Assembly (NCBI GenBank): GCA_019314525.1
Contig: JAFCZD010000044.1
Span: 1 to 32,935 of the forward strand
Length of the DNA: 32,935 nucleotides
Direction: 5' to 3'
Origin: Deltaproteobacteria bacterium
Lineage (GTDB): Bacteria > Myxococcota_A > Polyangia > GCA-2747355
The notes beneath the pieces are model-generated. The model was given only the letters and a program-made list of their open reading frames with translations. It was not told the DNA's origin and did not search any database. Position 1 is the stretch's first letter. Every line of letters starts with the position of its first letter. Of the stretch, positions 10,814-19,551 are shown piece after piece. A program made the translations under genes and the position numbers.

Positions 10814-13231
10814 ATGCAAGAATCTTTACATAGCAAGAGCGCTGAGGCGCTGGGCTGGCCGGAGTTATTGGCTGAGCTGGCGGCTCGCTGTCACAGCGAA
10901 AGAGCGCGGACGCTCGCTCATGCGCTGCCCCTCGCTGACTCCGCCGAGGCCGTGAACGCACTGCTGGACTGTGTTTGTGAGGCTCGCGTGCTTCACGAAC
11001 GCGGATACCCCTTGCCCTTCGAGGAGCTGGACGAGCTGCGCCCTGCCCTGCTGCGCTTGAGCAAAGAGGGGGTCCTCGCGCCAGCGACGTTGATCAGGGT
11101 GGCGCGCACGCTACGCATCGTCGATGCCCTTCATCAAGCCTGCAAAACGCAGGCGGAAGGCTCCCCTGCCCTCTGGCGTCTCGCTCGCGACATCACGCCT
11201 CTCGAGGGGGTCTGGCGCACCATTGGCGAGTGCTTCACCGCTGATGGGGAGATCGCCGACTATGCCAGCTTCGAGCTCGGCGAAGCCAGAGAGAAGGTGG
11301 GCGTCCTTGGCCGCCGCGTCATTCGACGCCTGCGCCGCCTGATGGAGCGTCCGCACATCGCGCGCCACTTGCAGGACCGCTTCTTCACCCAGCGCGAAAA
11401 TAGGTTTGTGCTGCCCATACGATCCGACGCGGGCGGATCCATCGAGGGGATCGTCCTGGGCTCCTCAGCCCGCGGCGCGACCCTCTTCATCGAACCCAAG
11501 GAGGTGGTGGAACTCAACAACCAAATCAAGGTTGCGCAAGTCACGGTGGAGCGCGAGGAGGCACGCATCCTCTTCGAACTCAGCGAGCTCGTGGCAGAAA
11601 ATCGGAGCGCCATCGAGCGTAACCTCGAGATCGGCACAGAGCTTGACCTTCTGAACGCCCGCGCGCGCCTCGCCATGGCGATGGACGCCGCGCGACCGAA
11701 GGTCCAACAGGCTGTTTCTTCTCCTAGCGCCTTGGGCCCGCGCCTCGTGCTGCGTCGAGCCCGCCACCCCCTGATGACCCTCACGAGCGACCACGTCGTT
11801 CCTTTGGACGTCGAGATCGATCATGGGGGTGGGCTGGTGATCTCTGGTCCCAACGCTGGTGGCAAGACTGTGGCCCTCAAGACTGTAGGGCTCTGTGCGC
11901 TGATGCTCCGCGGCGGCATGCTCTTGCCCGCGACGTTGGAGAGTCAAGTCCCCATCTATGGACACGTCTTGGCTGCCATCGGCGACGCCCAGAGCATCGA
12001 GATGAACCTCTCGACCTTCACGGCCCACGTGGAAGAGATGCGATGCTTCTTCGAACGCGCTGACCCGCACACGCTGCTGCTCATCGACGAGCTGATGACT
12101 GGCACCGACCCAGGTGAGGGTGAAGCGCTGGCCCAGGCCATGCTCGAGGCGCTCGTCGAGCGTTGCGGACAGCTGCTCGTCACCACACACTACGAGAGGC
12201 TAAAGGCGCTGCCCACCACCGATACGCGCTTTCACAACGCCAACGTCGGCTTTGATCTGGCAGAGATGAAACCCACCTTCGAGCTGCACCACGACGCCCC
12301 CGGCAGCTCCTTCGCCCTCGCCGTCGCCCGGCGACAGGGGCTGGGCGAAGCCATCGCGACCCGAGCTCAATCCCTGATGGCCGATGAAGAAACTCGCCTC
12401 TCGGAGCTGCTTCTGGAGCTCGCCGAGCTGCGCACAAAGCTTGGCTACGAGCGCCAGGAAGCCGAGCGGGCCATCTCCGAGGCGGAGGAGCGCCGACGCA
12501 CCTACGATAGCCAGCTCGCGCTGCTGAAACAGCGCGGCCACAAAGAGCTGGCTGCGGCCCACGCCACCGCCTTCAGGGAACTCAAGCAAGCGCGGCTACA
12601 GTTCGCGGAGGTGCGCTCCCGTTTGAAGAGGTTAGGGTCGCGCGACCAACTGCGTGACGTCGACAGGATCGTGAGCACCGCCGCGACGGCGGTGGTCCGA
12701 CATGAACCCCGCGAGGAGCTGCCGGCAGGGCAACCTGCGTCTGCCAGCACCCTGCGGGTTGGAACAAAGGTACAAATCCCCCACCTCGGGGGCATGGCGG
12801 AGGTCGTGGAGCCTCCTCAGCGGGGCAAGGTCACTGTGTCTCTTGGTGGCATGCGTTCTGTGGTGAAGATCGAGCACCTTCAGCTGCCCCCCACCAGCCA
12901 ACGCAGAGAGTCCCAGGAGAGAAAGCCCACCCCCAAGAAAGACCATCAAGCCCCTCCATCCAGCAGCCCCGTCGTCCCAGAGCGCCATATAGACAACACC
13001 CTCGATCTGCGCGGGCAACGGGTGGATGACGCGCTGCGCGAGCTCGATCGCTTTATCGACGAGAGCCTCCTCGCGAGCCGCGACGAGATCTACGTGCTGC
13101 ATGGCTATGGCAGCGGCGCGTTGATGGACGCTGTACGCAAATACGTCGGCGCAGCCTCCACCGTCTCCCATTGGCGCTCAGGTGAAAAAAACGAGGGCGG
13201 TAACGCCGTGACCTACATCGAGCTGCGTTAA
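10814..13231 (+). CDS. mutS2: MutS2/RqcU family ATPase with Smr domain
   Basis: An 805-residue protein of about the usual length for MutS2. It lacks the mismatch-recognition domain of MutS. The core and clamp regions (1-330) lead to the ATPase with Walker A G-P-N-A-G-G-K-T at 345-352 and Walker B L-L-I-D-E-L around 421-427, followed by a T-T-H-Y motif. A coiled-coil insertion (about 515-620) precedes a KOW-like segment (about 650-695). The C-terminal Smr domain (about 728-805) has L-D-L-R-G and H-G-Y-G-S-G. Family members bind branched DNA, and the Bacillus protein also acts on collided ribosomes in rescue and quality control. The Smr domain supplies nuclease activity in some members, while others lack that activity. 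A single-gene transcript is likely, since the next gene starts 85 bp later with its own strong Shine-Dalgarno. Confidence 0.95.
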   Translation: MQESLHSKSAEALGWPELLAELAARCHSERARTLAHALPLADSAEAVNALLDCVCEARVLHERGYPLPFEELDELRPALLRLSKEGVLAPATLIRVARTLRIVDALHQACKTQAEGSPALWRLARDITPLEGVWRTIGECFTADGEIADYASFELGEAREKVGVLGRRVIRRLRRLMERPHIARHLQDRFFTQRENRFVLPIRSDAGGSIEGIVLGSSARGATLFIEPKEVVELNNQIKVAQVTVEREEARILFELSELVAENRSAIERNLEIGTELDLLNARARLAMAMDAARPKVQQAVSSPSALGPRLVLRRARHPLMTLTSDHVVPLDVEIDHGGGLVISGPNAGGKTVALKTVGLCALMLRGGMLLPATLESQVPIYGHVLAAIGDAQSIEMNLSTFTAHVEEMRCFFERADPHTLLLIDELMTGTDPGEGEALAQAMLEALVERCGQLLVTTHYERLKALPTTDTRFHNANVGFDLAEMKPTFELHHDAPGSSFALAVARRQGLGEAIATRAQSLMADEETRLSELLLELAELRTKLGYERQEAERAISEAEERRRTYDSQLALLKQRGHKELAAAHATAFRELKQARLQFAEVRSRLKRLGSRDQLRDVDRIVSTAATAVVRHEPREELPAGQPASASTLRVGTKVQIPHLGGMAEVVEPPQRGKVTVSLGGMRSVVKIEHLQLPPTSQRRESQERKPTPKKDHQAPPSSSPVVPERHIDNTLDLRGQRVDDALRELDRFIDESLLASRDEIYVLHGYGSGALMDAVRKYVGAASTVSHWRSGEKNEGGNAVTYIELR

Positions 13232-13241
13232 CGATTTTTCC

Positions 13242-13273
13242 CTCACAGCGCTTTTTTTTCTGAGAGCTGTAAG
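13242..13273 (+). promoter_or_regulatory. Hairpin after mutS2
   Basis: Arms CTCACAGC (13242-13249) and GCTGTAAG (13266-13273) pair over 7 of 8 positions, with a 16-nt loop containing eight consecutive T. It sits between the mutS2 stop and the strong ribosome binding site of the next gene. The T-run is in the loop, not after the stem, so it is not a classical terminator; a leader structure or protein site is possible. Confidence 0.25.
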
Positions 13274-13316
13274 TGCTCCCCTGCCACGGCGTTAACCGAT
13301 GGCCAAAGGAGGAGCC

Positions 13317-14796
13317 ATGATTTCAACATCCCGACTTTCTCTGCTCTTGCTCGCCACCAGCCTCACCTGGGGTTGCGGTGTCAAGAACCCATCGAACTCA
13401 GCGACGCTACAAGCACGTCACCCCGCGCGCCTATCCCAGCACGACAACAGAATCTCTGGCTCCCGCCACGAGAGCTGCCCCTGCAGGTGGGGCCTATGCC
13501 AGAGAGCCAGCCCCGACCATCGCATCAACGCCTCGAGCCCATGCTCCTAGGAGCAGAGCGCCCAGGGCAAAACGCCGTGCCATGAAGGCGGAAGCGCCCG
13601 CCAGACCTTATCGGTCTAGCGCCGATCGCGGCGCCCGGAGCGCTGATGACGCCTCAAGCGCCAGGGGCATGAGCGCCCCGCCGCCTGGTGTCAGCGCTCC
13701 CGTCTTCACCCGCCCCCGCCCGCCCGTCTTGCCCCGACCCAGGACGCGTCTGCTCACCGCAGCCTCCGTAGGTGACGCCGATCGCTACCACAACTACCTC
13801 AACTACCTCTCCCGCCACGCCCGTGAGCGCAACGTCACAGGGCTGCAGACGAACCGTCGCCTGCGCATCCGGGTACTCGATACCGCAGGGCGCCCCATCA
13901 ACAACGCGAAGATTCAAGTCCAGGTGGCACAGGGACAAGAGATCGTCGGCCACTCCCATGCTGACGGCAGATGGGCCTTCTTCCCTTCCCTGGTCAATGC
14001 GCCCTCGGGCTCGGCGACGCTGAGCGTCAGCGCAGGTCAACGCACAGTGCGCGCCCGCGTCTCCCTGCCTCACCAAGGTGACGCCCAGCAGCTGACCGTG
14101 CGCCTCCCCGTCAACGCCATTCGCCCCAAGGCCCTCGACCTAGCCTTCGTTATCGACGTCACCGGCAGCATGAGTGACGAGCTGCGCTATGTGAACGGTG
14201 AGATCGCTGACATCACCCGCCGCATTCGCTTGGCCGTGCCCAACACCGACATCCGCGTCTCTGGTGTGTTCTATCGCGATCGAAGCGACGCACGACCGCT
14301 GGAGATCCTGCGCTTCACCCGCGACGTGCGTGGCTTTGGTCGCGCCATGACGCGCATCAGAGCCAGCGGTGGCGGCGATTACCCTGAAGATATGGCCGCG
14401 GGCCTGCACCTCGCCATGCGCAGCCTCGACTGGCGACGTGGAAACGTCGTGCGGGCGATGATCCTCATCGCTGACGCTCCACCAAAACGTTATCGAGATG
14501 CCAGCTACAGCTGCCGTCATGCGTTGCTCGAAGCCTCACAACGCGGGATCCGGATCCTCCCTGTGGCCGCCAGCGGCGCCAACCGCACCGTGGAGTATCT
14601 CTTCCGCGCCATGGGCGTCGCCACCTCGACGCCCTATGTTTATCTGACAGACGACTCCGGCGTTGGCAACGCCCACATGGAGGCCGACACAGATCGTGTG
14701 GGCGTCGAACGCTTCAACGACCTGCTCACACGCCTAGTGGTCTCGGACCTCAGAGGCCAAGGCATGCATGAACCGGGTCAACTCGGCCCTCGCTGA
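13317..14796 (+). CDS. VWA-domain lipoprotein, apparently frameshifted near its N-terminus
   Basis: An ATG at 13317 behind a near-perfect Shine-Dalgarno (AAGGAGGAG at about 13306-13314) opens a lipoprotein signal ending in L-T-W-G-C (Cys20). That frame stops at 13550. The main reading frame, open from 13321 in the +1 phase, continues to 14796 and holds the body of the protein, so one base too many appears to lie between about 13378 and 13415. The body has a Pro/Ala/Arg-rich linker, a beta-sandwich like a carboxypeptidase-regulatory fold (about nt 13850-14110), and a von Willebrand factor A domain (from about 14128) with MIDAS motif D-V-T-G-S-M-S and a G-G-D-Y-P-E-D loop. VWA domains bind metal and protein partners. 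It is a surface or periplasmic adhesion-type lipoprotein if intact. The frame break may be mutation, sequencing error or recoding. A GTG at 13378 starts the downstream frame but has no ribosome binding site. Confidence 0.8.
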
Positions 14797-14833
14797 ACCT
14801 TTGCCCGTCAAAATGAAGAGAGGAAGAACCGTC

Positions 14834-15583
14834 ATGACACCCAAATGCCTGCTCGTCACCTGCTGCGCCGCTCTGGCCCTGACCCTCGCTCCCGGGCTGG
14901 GGCACGCCTCTGGTCTTGTCTATGACCACAACGGACAAGTGGTGCGCTACCCGGTCAAGCTCTATTTTCCGGAGGTCGCGCCACCTGCGCCGGTGGTGGT
15001 GGTGCCCACACCTGTGGTCGTACCCGCGGCCATGGTCGTCCAGCCTTACCCCGTGGTGCTGCCCTCTGTGCATCTCGTGACACGGGATCCCTACAAGACC
15101 TCTGGCATCGTGATCGTCGGCGCTGGATTCGGCGGGCTCTTGCTGCACGCCAACGATTCATCAACCTTGGTGCCGAACTACCGGTTGCATATTGGGCTGG
15201 CGGTGGGCACCTCGGAAATCGCCGCGCGCATCGACCTCGCGCCCAAAGGCGCCGCGCTCTCGCTCGAAGAGGGTGTTGACACCCTCTCCATCGTCGCACC
15301 CCGATTGACCTTCGAGCATCGCTTCTTGCCACGCTCTCCCATTCATCCCATCGCCGGACTGGGCCTGGGCGCGATCATCGCGTCTCCAGACCAAGGTGAG
15401 ACAGCCTATGCCATGGCGGTCACCGCTCGCGCGGGCCTCGAATTCGCCTACCCCCTCGCCCACAGCGCCTTGGCCCTCGGGCTCGACATCACAGGTCATC
15501 TGCCCGTTGCCCGCTCCGATCCCTTCCCTGTGGATCTTACGGCCATGCTCAGCTTCGGCGCCTACCTCGATTTCCGCTTCTAG
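14834..15583 (+). CDS. Putative outer-membrane beta-barrel protein
   Basis: About 249 residues. A Sec signal peptide (1-26, ending G-H-A-S) is followed by a short domain, a Val/Pro-rich linker (about 50-80) and a region of alternating hydrophobic residues with glycines (90-249) that ends in Y-L-D-F-R-F, the terminal Phe typical of outer-membrane proteins. The family could not be named. An AGAGGAAG Shine-Dalgarno ends 8 to 9 nt before the ATG at 14834; the frame is open upstream to 14768 but with poorer start context. The gene lies 37 bp after the VWA lipoprotein and is probably co-transcribed with it. Its stop codon overlaps the stop of the convergent MYXO-CTERM gene. Confidence 0.75.
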   Translation: MTPKCLLVTCCAALALTLAPGLGHASGLVYDHNGQVVRYPVKLYFPEVAPPAPVVVVPTPVVVPAAMVVQPYPVVLPSVHLVTRDPYKTSGIVIVGAGFGGLLLHANDSSTLVPNYRLHIGLAVGTSEIAARIDLAPKGAALSLEEGVDTLSIVAPRLTFEHRFLPRSPIHPIAGLGLGAIIASPDQGETAYAMAVTARAGLEFAYPLAHSALALGLDITGHLPVARSDPFPVDLTAMLSFGAYLDFRF

Positions 15584-16659
15584 GGACGGCGGCGCCTGCG
15601 GCCGATGAAACCCAGGGCGAGCAACAAAGGCAACGAGAGCTGGGCGGTGTGCTCGCCACGAGCAGCGCAGCCGCAACCATCTCCACCGCCATCGGGTGCC
15701 CCGGCGTCAACGTAGGGCATGGCGTCACGGCCGCCCCCCCCGTCCACTATGGCGCCGTCCACTCTAACGTCCGGCCTGACGCCATCGTGGGTGACATCTG
15801 TCACACGCTGGTCACCCAGGTCCTCGTCTGGCAGATCTCCTGAGCCCACATCATGGGTCGTGTCCGGGCCGGCGTCCACGGTGGTATCGACGCTGCTATC
15901 CCCCTCCGCCCCGTCCACGCTGCTGTCCACCAACACATCCACCTGGAAATCAGCAGGCGCGACCAAGCGATAATGGGTGGAGCTGCTCACCGTGGCCAGG
16001 GCCGTCCACTGTGTCGCGCCCGTGGGGGCGTTCCAATCATCCTTAGGGGCGTTGATGGTATCCTGAGCGTTATCTGTGGGCACGGTCCCCGTGCTCAACA
16101 CCTCAACCCAGATCTCGGATGGATCGCCAATGTCACTGCGCGCAACTTTCCACTCGATAACGGTCCCGTTGGCGTTGGCGTGTGCCGCGGCTGCTGTGAC
16201 CACCACCTCGGTGGGGCTCCACGCGCTCCCCGTCCACGTTCGGATCCTCGCGTTGGACGCCCCATAGGCGCCGGTGCCCTTGATCCAGGTATTGATGGAG
16301 TATTCGGGTTTATGGGGATCCTTGGCGACGATCTGACGTGTCCACGCATCGCTGGTGGCTCCTGCCTGATCGTTGGTCGTGTCGACATAGAAGAGGAAAG
16401 ATTTCTCCTCGGTGGCGTTCTCATCCACGCTGCCCAGCAGCGAGAACGCGACGTAAAGGAAGGTTTCATCGTGGGTGATGTGCAAATCCACGAGATCCCA
16501 TTGTGGCTTGCGAGCGACGCTCGTGGCGTAGTCGCCTGCGCCATCGCTCGCCAAGGCGGCACCGTACTCCCCATCGACGACACCGTCCACGGTAGGCGCG
16601 GCATTCGCTGTGCAACACCACGAGATGATCAGCAAGCAGGCAAAGACGCTTCGCGACAT
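15580..16659 (-). CDS. MYXO-CTERM-type surface protein with sugar-binding-like domain
   Basis: About 359 residues from the ATG at 16659 (GGGAG ribosome binding site 7 nt upstream). A Sec signal peptide ends in A-N-A-A. Residues 22-220 form a beta-rich domain with V-D-G-V-V-D-G-E-Y near its start and W-D-L-V-D-L ... L-Y-V-A-F, a pattern seen in CBM9-like/DOMON-type domains; substrate unknown. An Asp/Val/Gly-rich low-complexity stalk follows (about 240-325). The C-terminus has G-C-G-C, a hydrophobic stretch and a terminal R-R-R-R-R-P cluster, the MYXO-CTERM plan of surface-sorted proteins in Myxococcota, thought to be processed by rhombosortase/CAAX-like myxosortases. The frame extends upstream to 16749 but the signal peptide and ribosome binding site fix 16659. 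Its TAG overlaps the convergent gene's TAG in CTAG. Confidence 0.85.
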   Translation of the reverse strand: MSRSVFACLLIISWCCTANAAPTVDGVVDGEYGAALASDGAGDYATSVARKPQWDLVDLHITHDETFLYVAFSLLGSVDENATEEKSFLFYVDTTNDQAGATSDAWTRQIVAKDPHKPEYSINTWIKGTGAYGASNARIRTWTGSAWSPTEVVVTAAAAHANANGTVIEWKVARSDIGDPSEIWVEVLSTGTVPTDNAQDTINAPKDDWNAPTGATQWTALATVSSSTHYRLVAPADFQVDVLVDSSVDGAEGDSSVDTTVDAGPDTTHDVGSGDLPDEDLGDQRVTDVTHDGVRPDVRVDGAIVDGGGGRDAMPYVDAGAPDGGGDGCGCAARGEHTAQLSLPLLLALGFIGRRRRRP

Positions 16660-16806
16660 GTGGATCTCCCAAAAGACGAAACGCCAGAAGTATACCAGAC
16701 CGTAGGGGCGACGTGACACCCTGAGGTCGTGGCTTTGGCAAAAGCACACCTGGATCTTTGCCGACAGGGCTGGCGATGGAGATTAATGTTGCGTATGGAA
16801 GGAAGG

Positions 16807-16832
16807 TGGGATCTCCTCGGAGAAGGATCCCA
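16807..16832. promoter_or_regulatory. Inverted repeat in the MYXO-CTERM/sppA divergent region
   Basis: Arms TGGGATC (16807-16813) and GATCCCA (16826-16832) are perfect complements, and the interval between them contains a further short palindrome, CTCCTCGGAG. It lies 23 bp upstream of the predicted sppA -35 element and about 150 bp upstream of the divergent gene's start, which suits an operator or a protein-binding palindrome. No T-run follows. Confidence 0.35.
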
Positions 16833-16854
16833 TTCTGCCGCCCGCCGACGAACG

Positions 16855-16882
16855 TTGACCGCAGCGAGCGATTATCTATGCT
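16855..16882 (+). promoter_or_regulatory. Predicted sigma-70-type promoter of the sppA operon
   Basis: TTGACC (16855-16860) matches the -35 consensus at five of six positions and TATGCT (16877-16882) matches the -10 at four of six, with a 16-bp spacer. It lies about 60 bp before the sppA start codon. Confidence 0.45.
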
Positions 16883-16944
16883 AGATCACGGTTTCTTCTC
16901 GTTCGCGGTGAGCCGCGAAGAATCTGGACTGAGCTGAGGTGAAC

Positions 16945-19551
16945 ATGTCCTTTGATAGAGCATCACGCCCAATCTTCAGCATCATCATCGCAACCTTCTG
17001 TCTTTGCCCCGCATCCACGCTCTACGCCCAAGATCTCCCCCGCTTACCCCTGGGGGGCGAAAGTCCCACTGTAGGCGTGCACCTCCATGCCCCCGCTCCT
17101 GCTGGTGGCGGCGACGCAGCGGACATCGAGGTGAACCCTGCTGGGCTCGGTATGTTGCGTGGTGGCAGCATACGACTCCATCACACCGAGTTGCGAGAGG
17201 AGAGCCGCGCCATCGGCACAGGCACCGCGCTCTTTCTGGCTGGACAACTACCTTTTTTGCGCAACATCTCTCTTGGCTTTGGTGCCCAATGGCTCCGCCC
17301 CTCCAACGCCATCGGCTACGATGAATACCTGAAGTTCAGCCTGGGCATGGCCCTCCGCGCCGGCCCCTACGCCTCTTTGGGGCTGAGCTACCATTTCTAT
17401 TCATCCGACGACGACCCAGGCGTCGACAATTTGCGCAGCATCGATTTGGGCCTCGTGGTCCGCCCCTATGAGTGGTTCAGCCTTGGCGTCGTTGTCCACG
17501 ATCTCAACACGCCAAGCTACCATGACCTACCGCTTCAGCGACGCTATGCCCTCGAGTTGGCGCTGCGCCCCTTCTCCACCCAACGTCTCGAGCTTGGCAT
17601 GGGATTTCAACTCTGGGAGCGGCGCGGTGATATCGATCCCCAGCTGCGCCTCGCCTTCGAGCCGACTTGGGGCCTGAAGATCTTTGGCCACGCCGAGGCC
17701 CTACGGCGAGATTTCTACCGTGATGGTGACAGGCGCTATGACGTTCGCGTCAGCACTGGCCTCTCCCTGAGCTTCGAACGCATGGGCTTCACCCTCTCCA
17801 CCCTCGTCGCGCGCCCCCTCGCCGAGGGCGTGGGCCCCCTGGCAGAGAGCAGCACACGCAGCGCGTTCCAGGGAGGCAGTCTCTCATTGACCCTCAGTGG
17901 TGAGCGCCAAGAGCCGCTGGTCCGGCCATCACGCCGTGCGCTGGTGATCAAGCTGAACAAGCGTCTCGACACACGGCGATTGTTCAGCCTCCTGCAGCAG
18001 CTCAGCGCCATCGAGCGGGAGGAGCACGTCACAGGGCTCCTGCTGCTGGTCGAGGGGCCAGCTCAAGGCTGGGCCAAGACTCAAGAAATTCGCAACGCGA
18101 TCCTCCGCCTGCGCAAGGCCAACAAACGCGTCGTAACCTTCCTGCGCCTCGCAGGCACACAGCAATACTACCTCGCCTCCGCCGCCGACAAGGTGCTGAT
18201 AGATCCCGCTGGCGGCCTGCGAGTTCAAGGGCTCGCGAGCCAAGCCCCCTACCTGCGCGGGCTCTTCGACAAGGTCGGCATCAAACCGCAGTTCGTGCGG
18301 ATCGCTGAGCACAAAACAGCCCCGGAGATGTTCACTCGGAGTGACCCCTCCGCCCCAGCGAAGGCTATGCAGCAACGGCTCCTCGACGGGCTCTTCACCA
18401 GGATGGTAGCGGACATCGCCAAGACGCGCGGGCTCGCACGCAAGGCGGTTCGGGCGGCCATGGACCAAGGGCCCTTCACACCACCGCGGGCGTTGAGCGC
18501 GAAGTTGGTGGACGCGCTGGTGGACCATCAAACGCTCCGTAAGAAGGCGAGCAAGCTCCTCGGTGCCCCTTTGGCGCCCGCACCTGCGTCCCCTCGGTCC
18601 CCCCCTCGCTGGCAAGCCCACCCACAGATCGCCATCATCGCCCTCGAGGGTGACATCGTGCGCGGCAAGAGCAGCCGGCTCCCTCTGGTGGGGCGCAAGG
18701 TCAGCGGGGACGAGACCATCGTCAAGGCGTTGCGCTGGGCCCAAGCACGCAGCCGCGTCCGCGCGGTGGTGCTCCGCATCGACAGCCCTGGGGGTTCCGC
18801 CGTCGCCAGCGACCGTATCTGGCGCGCGGTCCGCGCGTTGCAAAAGATCAAACCCGTGGTGGTCTCCATGGGGGACGTAGCGGCCTCTGGTGGATATTAT
18901 GCAGCGTGCGCCGCCCAGCGAATCTACGCCTCGCCATCCACCATCACCGGCTCTATCGGCATCTTCAGCGGAAAATTCGACATCAGCGGCCTGCTGAACA
19001 AGTTGGGTGTCACCTTTCACACGCTGCAAAAAGGCAAACGCGCCACCATGGAAAGCATGACGCGCGCCTACACGGACAACGAGCGGCGCTTCATCCTCGA
19101 TCGTCTGCGCTACTACTACAACGCCTTCACAGGCGCTGTAGGCGCCGGTCGAAAAATCTCAGCCAAGGACCTCGACAAATTGGCCAGGGGACGCATCTTC
19201 CTCGGCAGCGAGGCCAAAAGGGTCAAGCTGGTGGACGCCATGGGCGGGCTGGCCGACGCGCTGCGGGCTGCCCGAACGTTGGCCAAGCTGGGTGACCGCC
19301 CGGTGCAGCATGTGATGCTGCCCAGGGCCCCACGCGGTCTGCTGCGCCGAGCGTTACGCGCCATGGGAGCACACACCGCAGCACCACCCACCCTGCCAAC
19401 CTTCGTCCACCGGGTGCTGCGAGCGCTGCCCTCCATCTTCTGGTATGCGGGGTCGGGGCTACCCTTGGCACGTCTACCGCTGCAGATCGACATGCTGCAG
19501 ATGGGTCCCCCCCCGCTAGACACTGTGGAGTTGGGCGGCGCTGGTCGATGA
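16945..19551 (+). CDS. sppA: Signal peptide peptidase SppA (67K type) fused to an N-terminal barrel-like domain
   Basis: About 868 residues. A signal peptide (1-29) is followed by about 290 residues with the look of an outer-membrane barrel (N-P-A-G-L motif, repeated amphipathic strands with aromatic ends), as in FadL/PorV-like proteins. Residues about 330-800 are a full-length SppA with both halves: the general-base Lys aligns with Lys457 (A-E-H-K-T-A-P-E) and the nucleophile is Ser648 (V-A-A-S-G-G-Y-Y). E. coli SppA degrades cleaved signal peptides at the inner membrane and uses Lys209 and Ser409. The added barrel suggests a different site of action, perhaps the outer membrane. The last 100 residues are Pro/Arg/Leu-rich and family-specific. 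The ATG at 16945 follows GAGG by 5 nt; GTG at 16939 is a less likely start. Its stop overlaps the next gene's start. Confidence 0.88.
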   Translation: MSFDRASRPIFSIIIATFCLCPASTLYAQDLPRLPLGGESPTVGVHLHAPAPAGGGDAADIEVNPAGLGMLRGGSIRLHHTELREESRAIGTGTALFLAGQLPFLRNISLGFGAQWLRPSNAIGYDEYLKFSLGMALRAGPYASLGLSYHFYSSDDDPGVDNLRSIDLGLVVRPYEWFSLGVVVHDLNTPSYHDLPLQRRYALELALRPFSTQRLELGMGFQLWERRGDIDPQLRLAFEPTWGLKIFGHAEALRRDFYRDGDRRYDVRVSTGLSLSFERMGFTLSTLVARPLAEGVGPLAESSTRSAFQGGSLSLTLSGERQEPLVRPSRRALVIKLNKRLDTRRLFSLLQQLSAIEREEHVTGLLLLVEGPAQGWAKTQEIRNAILRLRKANKRVVTFLRLAGTQQYYLASAADKVLIDPAGGLRVQGLASQAPYLRGLFDKVGIKPQFVRIAEHKTAPEMFTRSDPSAPAKAMQQRLLDGLFTRMVADIAKTRGLARKAVRAAMDQGPFTPPRALSAKLVDALVDHQTLRKKASKLLGAPLAPAPASPRSPPRWQAHPQIAIIALEGDIVRGKSSRLPLVGRKVSGDETIVKALRWAQARSRVRAVVLRIDSPGGSAVASDRIWRAVRALQKIKPVVVSMGDVAASGGYYAACAAQRIYASPSTITGSIGIFSGKFDISGLLNKLGVTFHTLQKGKRATMESMTRAYTDNERRFILDRLRYYYNAFTGAVGAGRKISAKDLDKLARGRIFLGSEAKRVKLVDAMGGLADALRAARTLAKLGDRPVQHVMLPRAPRGLLRRALRAMGAHTAAPPTLPTFVHRVLRALPSIFWYAGSGLPLARLPLQIDMLQMGPPPLDTVELGGAGR

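Noticed and set aside
11465-12190. Minus-strand open frame inside mutS2
   Set aside because: It is a shadow of the MutS2 ATPase region; the sense frame has clear Walker motifs.
13251-13258. T-run as an intrinsic terminator of mutS2
   Set aside because: The T-run is in the loop of the only hairpin there, not after a stem, so it does not form a classical terminator.
15853-16716. Long open frame on the plus strand (287 codons)
   Set aside because: It lies antisense to the MYXO-CTERM protein gene, which has a signal peptide, ribosome binding site and sorting tail; the plus-strand product has no such features.
17929-19029. Long minus-strand open frame (366 codons)
   Set aside because: It is the complement of the SppA catalytic region, a typical GC-rich shadow frame with no recognisable domain.
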